A program made the translations under genes and the position numbers. Shown piece by piece: positions 51,049 to 61,967 of a stretch of 64,000 nt of DNA. The DNA is from Arthrobacter sp. APC 3897 (GTDB lineage: Bacteria > Actinomycetota > Actinomycetes > Actinomycetales > Micrococcaceae): positions 41,453-105,452 of the forward strand of contig NZ_JASDDG010000011.1 of assembly GCF_030407495.1 (NCBI RefSeq), in the 5' to 3' direction. The notes below the pieces were generated by a model that worked only from the letters and a program-made list of their open reading frames with translations, ran no database searches and had not been told where the DNA came from. Within the stretch, counting starts at the first letter, position 1, and each line of letters starts with the position of its first letter.

Positions 51049-52182
51049 ATGTCAGATGATCAGATCCACAAGGGACTGGCGGGTGTCCTCGTTGACACGA
51101 CCAAAATTTCCAAGGTCAACCCGGAAACCAACTCGCTGCTGTACCGCGGGTATCCGGTCCAGGAGCTGGCGGCCCGCTGCAGCTTCGAAGAGGTTGCCTA
51201 CCTGCTCTGGAACGGCGAGCTGCCCACGGCGGATGAGCTGGCCGAGTTCACCGCGGGTGAGCGCGCCCAGCGTGCGCTCACCCCGGAGCTGAAGGCCGTC
51301 ATCGACGCCCTGCCGACCACGTGCCATCCCATGGACGTGTGCCGCACTGCGGCATCCGTGCTGGGTGCATCGCATGAGCTGGCCGAGGACTCCTCGGTGC
51401 AGGCGAACATGGAGAAGTCCGTGAGCCTTTTCGCGGCCATGCCGGCAGTGGTTGCCTATGACCAGCGCCGCCGCCGCGGTCAGGACGTGGTGGAACCCCG
51501 CGATGACCTGGATTACTCGGCGAACTTCCTCTGGATGACGTTCGGCGAGGAAGCCGCCCCCGAGGTGGTGGAAGCGTTCAACGTTTCGATGATCCTGTAC
51601 GCGGAGCACTCCTTCAACGCCTCTACGTTCACCGGCCGCGTCATCACATCTACCCTCTCGGATCTGCATTCGGCGGTCACCGGTGCCATCGGTGCCCTCA
51701 AGGGACCGCTCCACGGCGGTGCCAACGAAGCCGTGATGCATACGTTCGAGGAGATTACCCGGAGCGCGGGCGACGGCGACGTTGCCGCCCACGCCGCGGG
51801 CTGGCTGGACGCCGCGCTGGCGGACAAAAAGAAGATCATGGGCTTCGGCCACCGGGTGTACAAGAACGGCGACTCGCGGGTGCCCACCATGAAGGCCTCG
51901 ATGGACAAGATGGTCAAGCACTACAACCGTGAGGATCTGGGCGAGCTGTACACGGCGCTGGAATCCGCCATGGGTGAGCGCAAGAACATCCTGCCGAACC
52001 TGGATTACCCGGCCGGTCCGGTTTATCACATGATGGGTTTTGACACGCCCACCTTCACGCCGCTGTTCGTGGCCGCGCGGATTACCGGCTGGACGGCGCA
52101 CATCATGGAGCAGCTTGAAGCCAATTCCCTGATCCGCCCCCTCAGCGCCTATGACGGCTCCGAGGAACGGCACGTGGGCTAA
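51049..52182 (+). CDS. prpC: 2-Methylcitrate synthase
   Basis: Condenses propionyl-CoA with oxaloacetate to 2-methylcitrate. A 377-aa type II-like bacterial citrate synthase: NSLLYRGYPVQELAARCSFE, GPLHGGANEAVMHTFEEI (one His), MGFGHRVYKNGDSR (second catalytic His) and the Asp region around FDTPTFTPLFVAARITGW. Clustering with prpD and prpB supports methylcitrate over citrate synthase, although some such enzymes have both activities. Ribosome-binding AAAGGAG precedes ATG 51049 by 9 bases. Followed by a strong terminator. Confidence 0.95.
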   Translation: MSDDQIHKGLAGVLVDTTKISKVNPETNSLLYRGYPVQELAARCSFEEVAYLLWNGELPTADELAEFTAGERAQRALTPELKAVIDALPTTCHPMDVCRTAASVLGASHELAEDSSVQANMEKSVSLFAAMPAVVAYDQRRRRGQDVVEPRDDLDYSANFLWMTFGEEAAPEVVEAFNVSMILYAEHSFNASTFTGRVITSTLSDLHSAVTGAIGALKGPLHGGANEAVMHTFEEITRSAGDGDVAAHAAGWLDAALADKKKIMGFGHRVYKNGDSRVPTMKASMDKMVKHYNREDLGELYTALESAMGERKNILPNLDYPAGPVYHMMGFDTPTFTPLFVAARITGWTAHIMEQLEANSLIRPLSAYDGSEERHVG

Positions 52183-52198
52183 GCACTGAGACTGCACT

Positions 52199-52238
52199 GC
52201 AAGGGCCCGCCGCGGGGATTCCTCCGGCGGGCACTTGC
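52199..52238 (+). terminator. Intrinsic terminator of the prpDBC operon
   Basis: Stem GCAAG-G-GCCCGCCG against CGGCGGGC-A-CTTGC (52199-52212 with 52225-52238), one mismatch, 12-base loop, 17 bases past the prpC stop. Only a weak T-rich stretch follows. Confidence 0.75.
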
Positions 52239-52296
52239 GTATTCGCGCTTTCCCGTCCGGCCGTATATCTTTCGTGGGAACCCGGAAGGAAGAACC

Positions 52297-52758
52297 ATGA
52301 AAAACATCACGGCACTTGCCATGGTCCTTGCTGCTGCAACGGTTTTCACGGCCTCCTGCAGTCAAGGCGCCGAGGAGCGGCCAGCAGCACCGGATTCCCC
52401 AGTCGCTTGGGCTGACCAGGTTTATCAGCTCCAGCAGGAGATCACGTCCCACCGCGGGGACGGCGAATTGGCAGAGACCCGCGTGGGAGGAGGATCTGTC
52501 TCTGCCGGTGACGAGAGCAGCCTGAGATTCGATCCCATTGTTTCGGGGCCGATAGCAGCGAGCTTCCTGTGTGACACCGGAACCGTCTCCGTCTCGGTGG
52601 CCGGAGGAGCGCCTGCCGACGTTGATTGCGGGCAGGTGAAGATCTTCAGCGGTGTGGAACCTTATGAGTTCGGCACCGGCCTCATGATTACCGTCGCCTC
52701 CGAGGCGGACACCCGTTGGGCCGTGGAGTTCAGCTCAGTTGGTGCGGGACCGAACTAG
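52297..52758 (+). CDS. Small secreted lipoprotein of unknown function
   Basis: A 153-aa protein with a signal sequence (MKNITALAMVLAAATVFTAS) and lipobox FTASC, so it should be anchored outside the membrane. The mature part is short, acidic, beta-strand-like, and contains two further cysteines (LCDTG and DCGQV) that could form a disulfide. GGAAGGAAGAACC precedes ATG 52297. I do not recognise the family. It stands alone between the prp operon terminator and the NUDIX gene. Confidence 0.8.
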   Translation: MKNITALAMVLAAATVFTASCSQGAEERPAAPDSPVAWADQVYQLQQEITSHRGDGELAETRVGGGSVSAGDESSLRFDPIVSGPIAASFLCDTGTVSVSVAGGAPADVDCGQVKIFSGVEPYEFGTGLMITVASEADTRWAVEFSSVGAGPN

Positions 52759-52809
52759 CAGAGCGTTTCTGGGCTGGAACAGCCTGCGGGTCAGGAGCCG
52801 GGCAAGGCA

Positions 52810-53355
52810 TCAGGAAAAGACGATGCCGGCAACGCTTTCGTTGTCAGGGCCCAGGGTGACGACGGCGTCGAAGTACCGTCCGGCGAGCACCTCCGGCATC
52901 CAGTGGGCGGAGTCCGGCCACATCCGGGCATAGGGAACCTCCCCCACCCGATACCAGGTAGGGATGATTTCAGGCGACTGCGCCGGCTCGCCTTCCCAGG
53001 TCCGGGCCCGGTACACCACCGTGGACATGTCCCACTCCGGACGGGCGGGGAACACGAATTCGATTGTCCCGGCACGCTCCAGGTCTCTTTCCCGCAGCGT
53101 AACGCCGGATTCCTCGAACACCTCACGCACCGCAGCCTCCGCCGGGGTCTCCCCCGGCTCCACATGGCCGCCGAGCGTGACGATCCGGCCGGTGCCGAAC
53201 CCGGTCTGCTTTAGACCCATCAGCACTTCGGTACCCTGCTCCGGAGTGTCGCGCATCAGGAAGCACAGCACCACCGGCACAGCCCGGGAAGGCTGTACCG
53301 CAGAGGTGCCGACCGGCCCGGAATCGTCCCCGGCGTCGTTCATTTGTCCGTTCAC
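52810..53355 (-). CDS. MTH1-like NUDIX hydrolase
   Basis: A 181-aa NUDIX protein, Nudix box [20 protein letters not shown] followed by ESGV, preceded by [16 protein letters not shown], which is like the MTH1 (8-oxo-dGTP diphosphatase) substrate strand. It could clean oxidised nucleotides or act on another nucleoside triphosphate. GTG 53355 overlaps the xerD stop by 4 bases (GTGA), so it is the tail of the xerD operon; ATG 53343 is an alternative start. The first 23 residues are hydrophilic and probably disordered. Confidence 0.88.
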   Translation of the reverse strand: MNGQMNDAGDDSGPVGTSAVQPSRAVPVVLCFLMRDTPEQGTEVLMGLKQTGFGTGRIVTLGGHVEPGETPAEAAVREVFEESGVTLRERDLERAGTIEFVFPARPEWDMSTVVYRARTWEGEPAQSPEIIPTWYRVGEVPYARMWPDSAHWMPEVLAGRYFDAVVTLGPDNESVAGIVFS

Positions 53356-54638
53356 AGCGCCCTCGGATGCGCGGCGGCGTAAACCTCGCGCAGGGTTTCG
53401 GCGGTCACCAGGGTGTACACCTGGGTGGTGGTCACCGAAGCGTGCCCCAGCAGTTCCTGGACCACACGGACGTCAGCTCCGCCTTCCAGCAGGTGGGTGG
53501 CGAAGGAATGCCGCAGCGTGTGCGGAGAAACGTCCCTGCCGATCTGTGCCTTTTCCGCTGCGTTCTTCAGAATGGTCCAGGCACTTTGCCGGCTGAGGCG
53601 GCCGCCGCGGGCATTCAGGAACAGTGCGGGGGTGCCCTTTCCCTTGGCAGATGCGGCGGGCCGGCCACGGACCAGGTATTCGTCCAGTGCACGCGCAGCA
53701 TAGGAGCCCAGCGGCACCAGGCGCTCTCTGGATCCCTTGCCGAACAGCCGGACGACGTCAGGGCCGTTGGCCGGGATCCGTTCCAGCGAGAGGTCATCAA
53801 TGTCCAGGCCAACGGCTTCGCTGATGCGTGCTCCCGTGGAGTACAGGAACTCCAGCAGGGCCCGGTCGCGCAGCCCGGTGGGTGTTTCGGTGGAGACTGC
53901 CTCCAGGATCCGGGTGACCTCGTTGACGCTGATGGCCTTGGGCAGGCGTTTGCCGGGCAGCGGCGGGTGCACGTCCGCAGCCGGGTCTGTGCCGGTCAGC
54001 CCTTCCAGTGCCCAAAATTTGTGCAGTCCGCGCACGGCAACCACAGTCCGTGCCGCGGAGCGGACGCTCAGGGCGGAAGCGCCGTCGGAACCTTCAACGA
54101 TGGACTGTGCGAAGGCTGTGACATCGTGCCGCGAGATGCGGGCCACGTCCTCCACCCCGCGGGAGGTCAGGAACCGGGCATAGCGCAGCAAATCGCGGCG
54201 GTAGGCGTCCAGCGTGTTGACCGCCAGTCCGCGTTCCACGGCCATGTGCTGCAGGTAGCCGCCAATTTCCCGGCCGACGGCAGTGGCGCGCAGCTCGTCA
54301 GCGGCGGACGGACCCTTAGGCGCGGGGGTCTTCCTGGGAGCGGCGGGGCTTTTGGTTGCCGGCACCGCTGTACCGCCGGCCGTACCGCCGGTGGCCTGCG
54401 CCTCCGTTGCTGTTCCGGCTGCCGTCGCCGCGGCTTCACCGTCCGCTTTGTCCTGGGCCAGTGCTGCCCGCAGGAGCTCGGCGGGTGAGTCCAGCTTCAG
54501 GGTGGCATTGATGGAGGAGAAATCGAACACAACGGTGTCGTTAAGCTGCGGAGCAGACGGCGGCTGGAACGGCGAAGCAGTGCCGGCCGGCACCGGCGCA
54601 GGACTGTGTCCGCCTGCAGGGAGATCGGAGGCGGCCAT
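53352..54638 (-). CDS. xerD: Tyrosine recombinase XerD with long N-terminal extension
   Basis: Resolves chromosome dimers at dif with XerC. Catalytic residues are visible: Arg in [13 protein letters not shown], Lys in [29 protein letters not shown] (His-x-x-Arg), His in [13 protein letters not shown] and nucleophile Tyr in the same segment. The core-binding SAM-like domain begins near [20 protein letters not shown]. About 125 residues before it, rich in Ala, Pro, Thr and Lys, have no known domain and make it 428 aa instead of about 300. ATG 54638 is taken as start. It sits in the conserved order pyrG-NUDIX-xerD, so it is the housekeeping recombinase, not a phage integrase. Confidence 0.93.
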   Translation of the reverse strand: MAASDLPAGGHSPAPVPAGTASPFQPPSAPQLNDTVVFDFSSINATLKLDSPAELLRAALAQDKADGEAAATAAGTATEAQATGGTAGGTAVPATKSPAAPRKTPAPKGPSAADELRATAVGREIGGYLQHMAVERGLAVNTLDAYRRDLLRYARFLTSRGVEDVARISRHDVTAFAQSIVEGSDGASALSVRSAARTVVAVRGLHKFWALEGLTGTDPAADVHPPLPGKRLPKAISVNEVTRILEAVSTETPTGLRDRALLEFLYSTGARISEAVGLDIDDLSLERIPANGPDVVRLFGKGSRERLVPLGSYAARALDEYLVRGRPAASAKGKGTPALFLNARGGRLSRQSAWTILKNAAEKAQIGRDVSPHTLRHSFATHLLEGGADVRVVQELLGHASVTTTQVYTLVTAETLREVYAAAHPRAL

Positions 54639-54651
54639 GGCAGTCTGTGTC

Positions 54652-55323
54652 CTAAGAAGAAACGGGGCCCTGCGGCCACGTGGAGTGCTGGGAGTGGTGC
54701 TCCGGCCAGGGAGCATTGGCCGGGCGGAGGTTCGCGAAACCGGACGGACGGGCTGCGGCGGCGGCCAGGACACCGGCCACGGCCGAGGGGCTGTGGAGCC
54801 GGCCGTCCAGCACCGCCTGGACGGCGTCGTCGAGGTCTACCCACGCGGTACGGATTTCGGCTTCCTCATGGGTGCGCTCGTGCCGGTCCGCTTCGGGAAC
54901 TTCGCTGATGCCGCGGGCGAGGTAGATCCGCAGGGCCTCGCGGGAGGAGCCGGGCGAGAGGAACAGATCCGTGAGCACATTCCACTGGCTGGCTTCAATA
55001 TCGGCTTCTTCGGCCAGTTCCCTGGCCGCTCCCACCTGGAAGTCTTCACCGTCGATGTCCAGCAGTCCGGCGGGGATTTCCCAGAGGGTCATCCGCACCG
55101 GGTGCCGGTACTGGTTGATCAGCAGCACCTGGCCAGCGTCGTTCATCGCCAGGACCGCCACCGCGCCGGGGTGGCGGATGTAGTCGCGGACCAGGGGTTC
55201 GCCGTCGTCGGTCAGCTGGAACTTCTCACTGACCACGTCCCAGACCCGCCCGGTGTATTCCACGGAGGAACTGAGCAGGCGGCGGGGACTTTGTTCGTCG
55301 GCGAACCCTCTGGTCTCGCTCAT
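54652..55323 (-). CDS. NUDIX hydrolase, ADP-ribose pyrophosphatase type
   Basis: A 223-aa NUDIX protein: [36 protein letters not shown] and Nudix box [11 protein letters not shown], with the ADPRase extra residues [16 protein letters not shown]. Likely splits ADP-ribose to AMP and ribose 5-phosphate, avoiding toxic build-up. It is the Rv1700 counterpart by position between pyrG and xerD. ATG 55323 has GGAAGGG upstream and lies 6 bases after the pyrG stop. Confidence 0.92.
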   Translation of the reverse strand: MSETRGFADEQSPRRLLSSSVEYTGRVWDVVSEKFQLTDDGEPLVRDYIRHPGAVAVLAMNDAGQVLLINQYRHPVRMTLWEIPAGLLDIDGEDFQVGAARELAEEADIEASQWNVLTDLFLSPGSSREALRIYLARGISEVPEADRHERTHEEAEIRTAWVDLDDAVQAVLDGRLHSPSAVAGVLAAAAARPSGFANLRPANAPWPEHHSQHSTWPQGPVSS

Positions 55324-55329
55324 GGGTTG

Positions 55330-57051
<1,722 letters not shown>

Positions 57052-57075
57052 GGATTTTGTTCCTGCGGCACTGGA

Positions 57076-58803
57076 CTACTGATGCGGCGGATGTCCCGCC
57101 GCGGCCAGGAGTTCAACTGCGTGCGCCCGGGCGGACTCGGAGTCCTCCTGGCCCGCCAACATCCTGGCAAGTTCCTTGATCCGCTCTGCATCGTCCAGAA
57201 CGGTAACGTCACTGGCGGTTACGCCGGTTCCATCTTCCTCCATTGCCGACATCTTAATCACGCGGATGTGATGATCGGCAAAGGCGGCCACCTGCGGAAG
57301 GTGGGTGACAACAATCACCTGCACATGTTTGGCCAGCATGGCCAGCCGGCGGCCGATTTCGACGGCAGCCTTGCCGCCGACGCCTGAATCCACTTCGTCG
57401 AAGATGAAGGTGGGCACCGGGTCCACTTCGGCCAGCACCACCTCGATCGCCAGCATGACGCGGGACAGCTCACCGCCGGATGCTCCCTTGCCCAGCGGCC
57501 TGGCCGGGGCGCCGGGATGCGGCTGGAGCAGGAAGGAAATGCTGTCCGCTCCGTGCATGCTCAGCTCATCAACGGCTGTTACCTCGATGACCAGATTGGC
57601 GCTGGCCATGGCCAGCGCGGACAGCTCGTCGCTGACCCGCTGTGCAAGGTCAGCTGCCGCGTCGGTCCGGAGCTTGGTCAGATCTGCCGCCGCAGACGTC
57701 AGCCCGGCGTGAAGCTCGGTGATTTCCGCCTCCAGAGCTTCAATCCTGCTGCTGTCATCGCCCAGTTCAGCCAACCTGACCCGGCTGGTTTCGGCCCATT
57801 CCAGGACCTCATCCACGGAGGGCGCGAATTTGCGCAGCAGCGCGGAAATTTCAGCACGGCGGGTTTCCACTTCGGCCAGCCGTTCGGGGCCTTCCCCGTC
57901 CAGGGAGGCGCTGTAGCTGGCCAGCTCCGCGGCTATGTCGGTGAGGATGTAACCGACCTCTGCCAGCCGTTTGGCTGAGTCCGCCAGCGCGGGGTCGTGC
58001 TCGCCGGCCAGCTCGAGCTGGCGTTTGGCTGCCTCCACGAGCGAGGTGGCGTCGGAGCCGTCGGAGAAGTCGCCTGCGATCAGGGCCTGGTGTGCGCCCA
58101 CGGCGGCGGTCCGCAGTTCTTCGAAGTTGTTGAGCCGGGAGGCTTCGGCTTTGAGGGTTTCGTCTTCGCCCGGCATCAGCTCCAGGGCATCGATTTCTTC
58201 CAGCGACGCCGATAGGTACTCCGCTTCACGCTGCCGCTCACGGGCCTGGTTCCGCAGATCGGCCAACTCCGTCACGGCCGCCTTCCAGCGCCCGTAATCC
58301 GCCTGGTAGGAGGTCAGAAGGGAAGCCAGCGCCGGTCCCGCATACTTGTCCAGTGCTTCGCGCTGGGCGGCCGTACTCTTGAGCCGGAGCTGGTCCGACT
58401 GCCCGTGCACCGCCACCAGGTGCTGGCCTACTTCGGCAAGGACGCCCACCGGAGCGGACCGGCCACCCACATGCGCACGGCTGCGGCCTGCCGCGTTGAC
58501 GGTGCGGGCGAGCATCAGCTCGGTGACGCCGTCGTACGTTTCCAGTTCAGCGCCTGCGTCCTCCGCCCGCGTGACGGCGGCGTTCTCCGGCGGAAGCCGG
58601 ACCACAGCCTCTGCCAGGGCCGCCTTCGCCCCGGTACGCACGGCTCCGGCGTCGGTCCGTGCACCCAGCAGCATCCCCAGGGCCGTAATGACCATGGTTT
58701 TACCGGCACCGGTTTCACCGGTTACCACGGTGAATCCCGGCCCAAGTTCCAGCGTGGCGTCCGTGATGACGCCAAGGTCCCGGATTCGGATCTCTTCAAT
58801 CAT
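57076..58803 (-). CDS. recN: DNA repair protein RecN
   Basis: SMC-like ATPase for double-strand break repair. A 575-aa protein with Walker A GETGAGKT (residues 29-36), a coiled-coil in the middle (REAEYLSASLEEIDAL and similar), the ABC signature LGKGASGGELSRVMLA and Walker B PTFIFDEVDSGVGG, then VTHLPQVAAFADHHI. ATG 58803 is preferred because GGAGGA precedes it; it overlaps the nadK stop by 4 bases (ATGA). Longer upstream frames lie antisense to nadK and are not credible. Confidence 0.96.
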   Translation of the reverse strand: MIEEIRIRDLGVITDATLELGPGFTVVTGETGAGKTMVITALGMLLGARTDAGAVRTGAKAALAEAVVRLPPENAAVTRAEDAGAELETYDGVTELMLARTVNAAGRSRAHVGGRSAPVGVLAEVGQHLVAVHGQSDQLRLKSTAAQREALDKYAGPALASLLTSYQADYGRWKAAVTELADLRNQARERQREAEYLSASLEEIDALELMPGEDETLKAEASRLNNFEELRTAAVGAHQALIAGDFSDGSDATSLVEAAKRQLELAGEHDPALADSAKRLAEVGYILTDIAAELASYSASLDGEGPERLAEVETRRAEISALLRKFAPSVDEVLEWAETSRVRLAELGDDSSRIEALEAEITELHAGLTSAAADLTKLRTDAAADLAQRVSDELSALAMASANLVIEVTAVDELSMHGADSISFLLQPHPGAPARPLGKGASGGELSRVMLAIEVVLAEVDPVPTFIFDEVDSGVGGKAAVEIGRRLAMLAKHVQVIVVTHLPQVAAFADHHIRVIKMSAMEEDGTGVTASDVTVLDDAERIKELARMLAGQEDSESARAHAVELLAAAGHPPHQ

Positions 58804-59771
58804 GCCGATCCTCCGCGCTCTGCCGTATGCCGGGATATTTCCACGCTCTCCGAGAGGTCCCCCGGGCTGCCGACCGGTCCGCGCCAGCCCTGGGTGGGGA
58901 GCTGGAACTTGCGCACCAGCCGTTCCGAGAACGGTGTCGAGCGGGTTCGGGCAAGCCGCACCGGAATGGCGGAGCGCGTCACTTCCACCCGGGCTCCCGG
59001 CGGCAGTTCTGCGCTGCGCCGGCCGTCGCACCAGAGCACTCCGGCGGCATCCGTGCGGGTCAGGACCTCCACGGCAAGAATGGACGCAGGGGCCACCACG
59101 AGCGGCCGGGAAAACAGTGCGTGTGCGCTGATCGGCGCGATCAGGAGTGCTTCCACCTCGGGCCAAACCACCGGACCGCCGGCGGAGAAGGAATAGGCGG
59201 TGGAGCCCGTGGGAGTCGCCAGGACCACGCCGTCGCAGCCAAAGGAGCTGATGGGGCGCGCGTCGACCTCCACCACGACTTCGAGCATCCGCTGACGGTC
59301 AGCCTTTTCTATGGCGGCCTCGTTCAGGGCCCAGGTATGGGCAATCAACTGATTCTCGAACCAGACCTTGACGTCGATGGTCATGCGTTCTTCGACGGTG
59401 TAGGCCCGCTCGACCACCCAGTGCACGGTCTGTGCAAGATCAGCGCGTTCGCTCTCAGCCAGGAAGCCTACGTGCCCCAGGTTGACGCCGAGCAGCGGGA
59501 CGTTTGTATCGCGGACCAGTTCTGCGGCCCGCAGGATGGTGCCGTCCCCGCCAAGGACCATGCCCAAATCCACACCGTCAAGGGCTACATCTTCTCCGAG
59601 AATTTCAGTGGGCGCGGTCAGGACGCCGTAAACGGACTGAATGTCCTCCAGATCCTTCCGCCGCATGACCGGGATCAGTCCGGAAGAGTGGAGCTGGGTG
59701 CACGCTTCCTGGGCGGCAGCCATGGCAGCCTGCCGGCCGGTGTGGGCCAGCACGAGTATCCGTCTGCTCAT
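58800..59771 (-). CDS. nadK: NAD kinase
   Basis: Phosphorylates NAD to NADP with ATP or polyphosphate. A 323-aa protein: catalytic GGDGTILRAAELV, NE/D motif in WALNEAAIEK, glycine-rich VVLATPTGSTAYSFSAGGP, and SRPLVVAPASILAVEV. Overlaps recN by 4 bases. The last 40 residues beyond the fold are low-complexity and serine/glycine-rich. As in M. tuberculosis (ppnK), it sits between tlyA and recN. Confidence 0.95.
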   Translation of the reverse strand: MSRRILVLAHTGRQAAMAAAQEACTQLHSSGLIPVMRRKDLEDIQSVYGVLTAPTEILGEDVALDGVDLGMVLGGDGTILRAAELVRDTNVPLLGVNLGHVGFLAESERADLAQTVHWVVERAYTVEERMTIDVKVWFENQLIAHTWALNEAAIEKADRQRMLEVVVEVDARPISSFGCDGVVLATPTGSTAYSFSAGGPVVWPEVEALLIAPISAHALFSRPLVVAPASILAVEVLTRTDAAGVLWCDGRRSAELPPGARVEVTRSAIPVRLARTRSTPFSERLVRKFQLPTQGWRGPVGSPGDLSESVEISRHTAERGGSA

Positions 59772-59818
59772 GTCTGTATCGTCCTGTTCCGCCCCCGGGG
59801 GAGCTGATTGGAATTCCG

Positions 59819-60697
59819 TCAGTCTTCTGCGGGGCGTTCCCCGTCTGCCAACCGATCAGCCGGCTTAGTTCCGGGTCCATCAAACCCGTCGAAGGCCTCA
59901 TCCACCAAACGCCGGGCCGCAGCCTGTGCATCCAGAGTCGCATCCGGATGAGGTGTTCCCGGTGCAGGCACCTGCAGCCACAGGAAGAACTCAACGTTGC
60001 CGTTCTGGCCCGGAAGCGGACTTGGCGCCAGGCCGGCAATGTGCAGGTTCGCCGTCAGCGCAGACTCCACCACCCGCGCCACTGCCATTCGGTGCTTCTG
60101 CGGGTCGAGAACAACCCCGGCTTTCTCCAGCTTCTCACGGCCCACCTCAAACTGCGGTTTGACCATGAGCAGCAGGTTTCCTCCCGGGCGCGTCGCACCC
60201 GCCAGGGCAGACACCACCATGGTCAGGGAGATGAACGAGAGGTCGGCCACGGTCAGGTCCACCGGTCCCCCGATGTCCTCCGGATCCAGGTACCGAACAT
60301 TCATGCCTTCATGCACATCAACGCGCGGGTCCCGGCGCAGCACTTCCACCAGCTGATCGTGCCCGACGTCGACTGCCACCACGCGCTGTGCGCCCCGCCT
60401 CAGCAGGACGTCGGTGAAGCCTCCGGTGGAAGCGCCCGCATCCAGGCAGCGCAGCCCTGCAGTGTGTACCTGCGGGAACGCGTCGAGCGCGCCTGCGAGC
60501 TTGTGGCCGGCCCGGCTGACATAGTCGGGGACCCCGTCATCGAGCACCGTCAGGCTGTCCGCATCGGAGACGGAAGCCGATGCCTTGCCCAGCACGGCAC
60601 CGGCCCGGGAAACCCGGCCCGCAGCAATAAGCTTGGCGGCGTGGGTCCGGGAACGGGCCAGTCCCCTGGTAACCAGTTCCTGGTCGAGTCTTGCCAC
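59819..60697 (-). CDS. tlyA: TlyA-type rRNA 2'-O-methyltransferase
   Basis: Methylates 16S and 23S rRNA 2'-hydroxyls (C1409 and C1920 in mycobacteria); loss there gives capreomycin resistance. A 292-aa protein: S4 domain RLDQELVTRGLARSRTHAAK, FtsJ-like methyltransferase with CLDAGASTGGFTDVLL (SAM site), AVDVGHDQL, VADLSFISLTMV and MVKPQFEVGREKL. The S4 and RrmJ-like KDKE-type residues fit. GTG 60697 lies 3 bases after the preceding short gene. The C-terminal 30 residues are an extra acidic stretch. Confidence 0.95.
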   Translation of the reverse strand: MARLDQELVTRGLARSRTHAAKLIAAGRVSRAGAVLGKASASVSDADSLTVLDDGVPDYVSRAGHKLAGALDAFPQVHTAGLRCLDAGASTGGFTDVLLRRGAQRVVAVDVGHDQLVEVLRRDPRVDVHEGMNVRYLDPEDIGGPVDLTVADLSFISLTMVVSALAGATRPGGNLLLMVKPQFEVGREKLEKAGVVLDPQKHRMAVARVVESALTANLHIAGLAPSPLPGQNGNVEFFLWLQVPAPGTPHPDATLDAQAAARRLVDEAFDGFDGPGTKPADRLADGERPAED

Positions 60698-60700
60698 GTC

Positions 60701-60937
60701 CTAGCGCTCCTCTGAAAGGTCGGCGTTCAGTTGAGCCAGAAGACTGTCATGAAGCGCCGAGTACACGGCAAGGTGTTCGGTGGTGGGCAGTTCCGGGACG
60801 ACCCTCGCAGCTGCCAGGGCAGCATCAACCGCAGGGTCCGCCGTGACCGCCAAAGCGGAAGGCCAGGAGCCGGCGGCGGCCGCCGGCTCCATCCCTGCGA
60901 TGTCCATCTGGCTGTCATCCATCCGGCGATTGCCCAT
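60701..60937 (-). CDS. Small conserved-position hypothetical protein
   Basis: A roughly 78-aa protein, Ala-rich, with the recognizable stretch PELPTTEHLAVYSALHDSLL near the C-terminus. Codes for no known domain. Its position between tlyA and the HAD gene equals Rv1693 of M. tuberculosis, a similarly small hypothetical gene, so it is probably real. Start is not settled: ATG 60937, ATG 60922 or ATG 60892 are possible. It should be co-expressed with tlyA. Confidence 0.65.
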   Translation of the reverse strand: MGNRRMDDSQMDIAGMEPAAAAGSWPSALAVTADPAVDAALAAARVVPELPTTEHLAVYSALHDSLLAQLNADLSEER

Positions 60938-60964
60938 TCCTTTTTCCAACGTTTCGAATCCAGC

Positions 60965-61963
60965 CTATCCGCCGGCGGTGACAGTCCAGCTGAGCACCGG
61001 CGCGGTGGCCTTCTCCTCGTGGGGACGGGCGTTCCACCATGCGGCGCAGGCTGCCCTCCAGCTGTCCAGGTCGGTGCTTTCGCCCGTGATTTCCACGGTG
61101 TCCCCGTTCACCCTGGCAACCGCAGCACCGCAGCGGCTCACGCCGTCGGCGGTTTCAACCTCGGGGTACGGCCGGTACAGCTCGTCGAGGTTGGCGATCA
61201 GATATGCCGGCCGCTCCTGTGTGCGGGCTGCCAGCGCGGTTTGAGGCGTGTCGACGCCGGTAAGAACCATTGCCGTAGCGAATCCCGCGTTGTTGCCGCC
61301 GAGGATGTCGGTGTCCAGCCGGTCGCCTACCACGAGGGGCCTTTGCGCCCCCAGATGACGGGCGGCCGTCAGGAACAGCGGCGCCTCCGGCTTTCCCGCA
61401 ACGAGAGGTGTCCTGCCGGTGGCCGCTGCGACGGCGGCCACCAGCGTTCCGTTGCCGGGTGCGATCCCCCGGGCCTGCGGAATGGACATGTCAGTGTTGG
61501 TGGCAACCCAGACGGCACCGCGTTCAACGGCAAAGGCGGCCTCCGCCAGGTCTTTCCAGCCAAGGCCGGGATCAAAACCCTGAATGACGGCGTCCGGCCG
61601 GTCATCCGCGGAGAGCACCGGGACCAGTCCCTGTTCCAGGACCTGTTCCATAAGCCACGCACTGCCCGTCACGAGGACCGTGGCACCTGCCGGTACGGAA
61701 GCCGCCAGCAGCTCGGCACCGGCCTGTGCCGAGCCGAACACGGTCTCCGCCGTTGCCGGCGCCCCTAACTCGCGCAGGTGCGCTGCCACCGTCTCGGAGG
61801 AACGGGAAGCGTTGTTGGTGACGTAAGCCAGCTGCACACCGGCGCCGTCGAGGCGCAGCAGCGCTTCGACGGCACCTTCAATGGCGTGCGGACCCGCGTA
61901 GACGACGCCGTCCAAATCTGAGAGGACGGCGTCATATCCGGCGATCAGCGAAGTGTCCGCCAT
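60965..61963 (-). CDS. HAD-IIA phosphatase (NagD/PGP-like)
   Basis: A 332-aa hydrolase: nucleophile/acid pair Asp16-x-Asp18 in LSDLDGVVYAGP, motif II in YVTNNASRS, GKPEAPLF (Lys), and motif IV GDRLDTDILGGNNAG. HAD-IIA enzymes act on phosphoglycolate, nucleotides or glycerol phosphates. The tail after 255 (RPYPEVETADGVSRCGAAVA) adds a small domain, seen also in the actinobacterial Rv1692 relatives, which act on glycerol 3-phosphate. ATG 61963 starts 4 bases before the stop of the repeat protein. Confidence 0.92.
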   Translation of the reverse strand: MADTSLIAGYDAVLSDLDGVVYAGPHAIEGAVEALLRLDGAGVQLAYVTNNASRSSETVAAHLRELGAPATAETVFGSAQAGAELLAASVPAGATVLVTGSAWLMEQVLEQGLVPVLSADDRPDAVIQGFDPGLGWKDLAEAAFAVERGAVWVATNTDMSIPQARGIAPGNGTLVAAVAAATGRTPLVAGKPEAPLFLTAARHLGAQRPLVVGDRLDTDILGGNNAGFATAMVLTGVDTPQTALAARTQERPAYLIANLDELYRPYPEVETADGVSRCGAAVARVNGDTVEITGESTDLDSWRAACAAWWNARPHEEKATAPVLSWTVTAGG

Positions 61964-61967
61964 GATG

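Noticed and set aside
51052..52452. A 466-codon open frame on the - strand over prpC
   Set aside because: Antisense to methylcitrate synthase; low-complexity His/Arg/Gly translation with no motif.
53352..54638. XerD as an integrase of a mobile element
   Set aside because: It lies in the conserved pyrG-NUDIX-xerD order and there is no att-like duplication or phage gene.
58804..59166. A longer RecN N-terminus
   Set aside because: It would run through nadK in antisense frame; ATG 58803 has GGAGGA and gives the usual RecN start.
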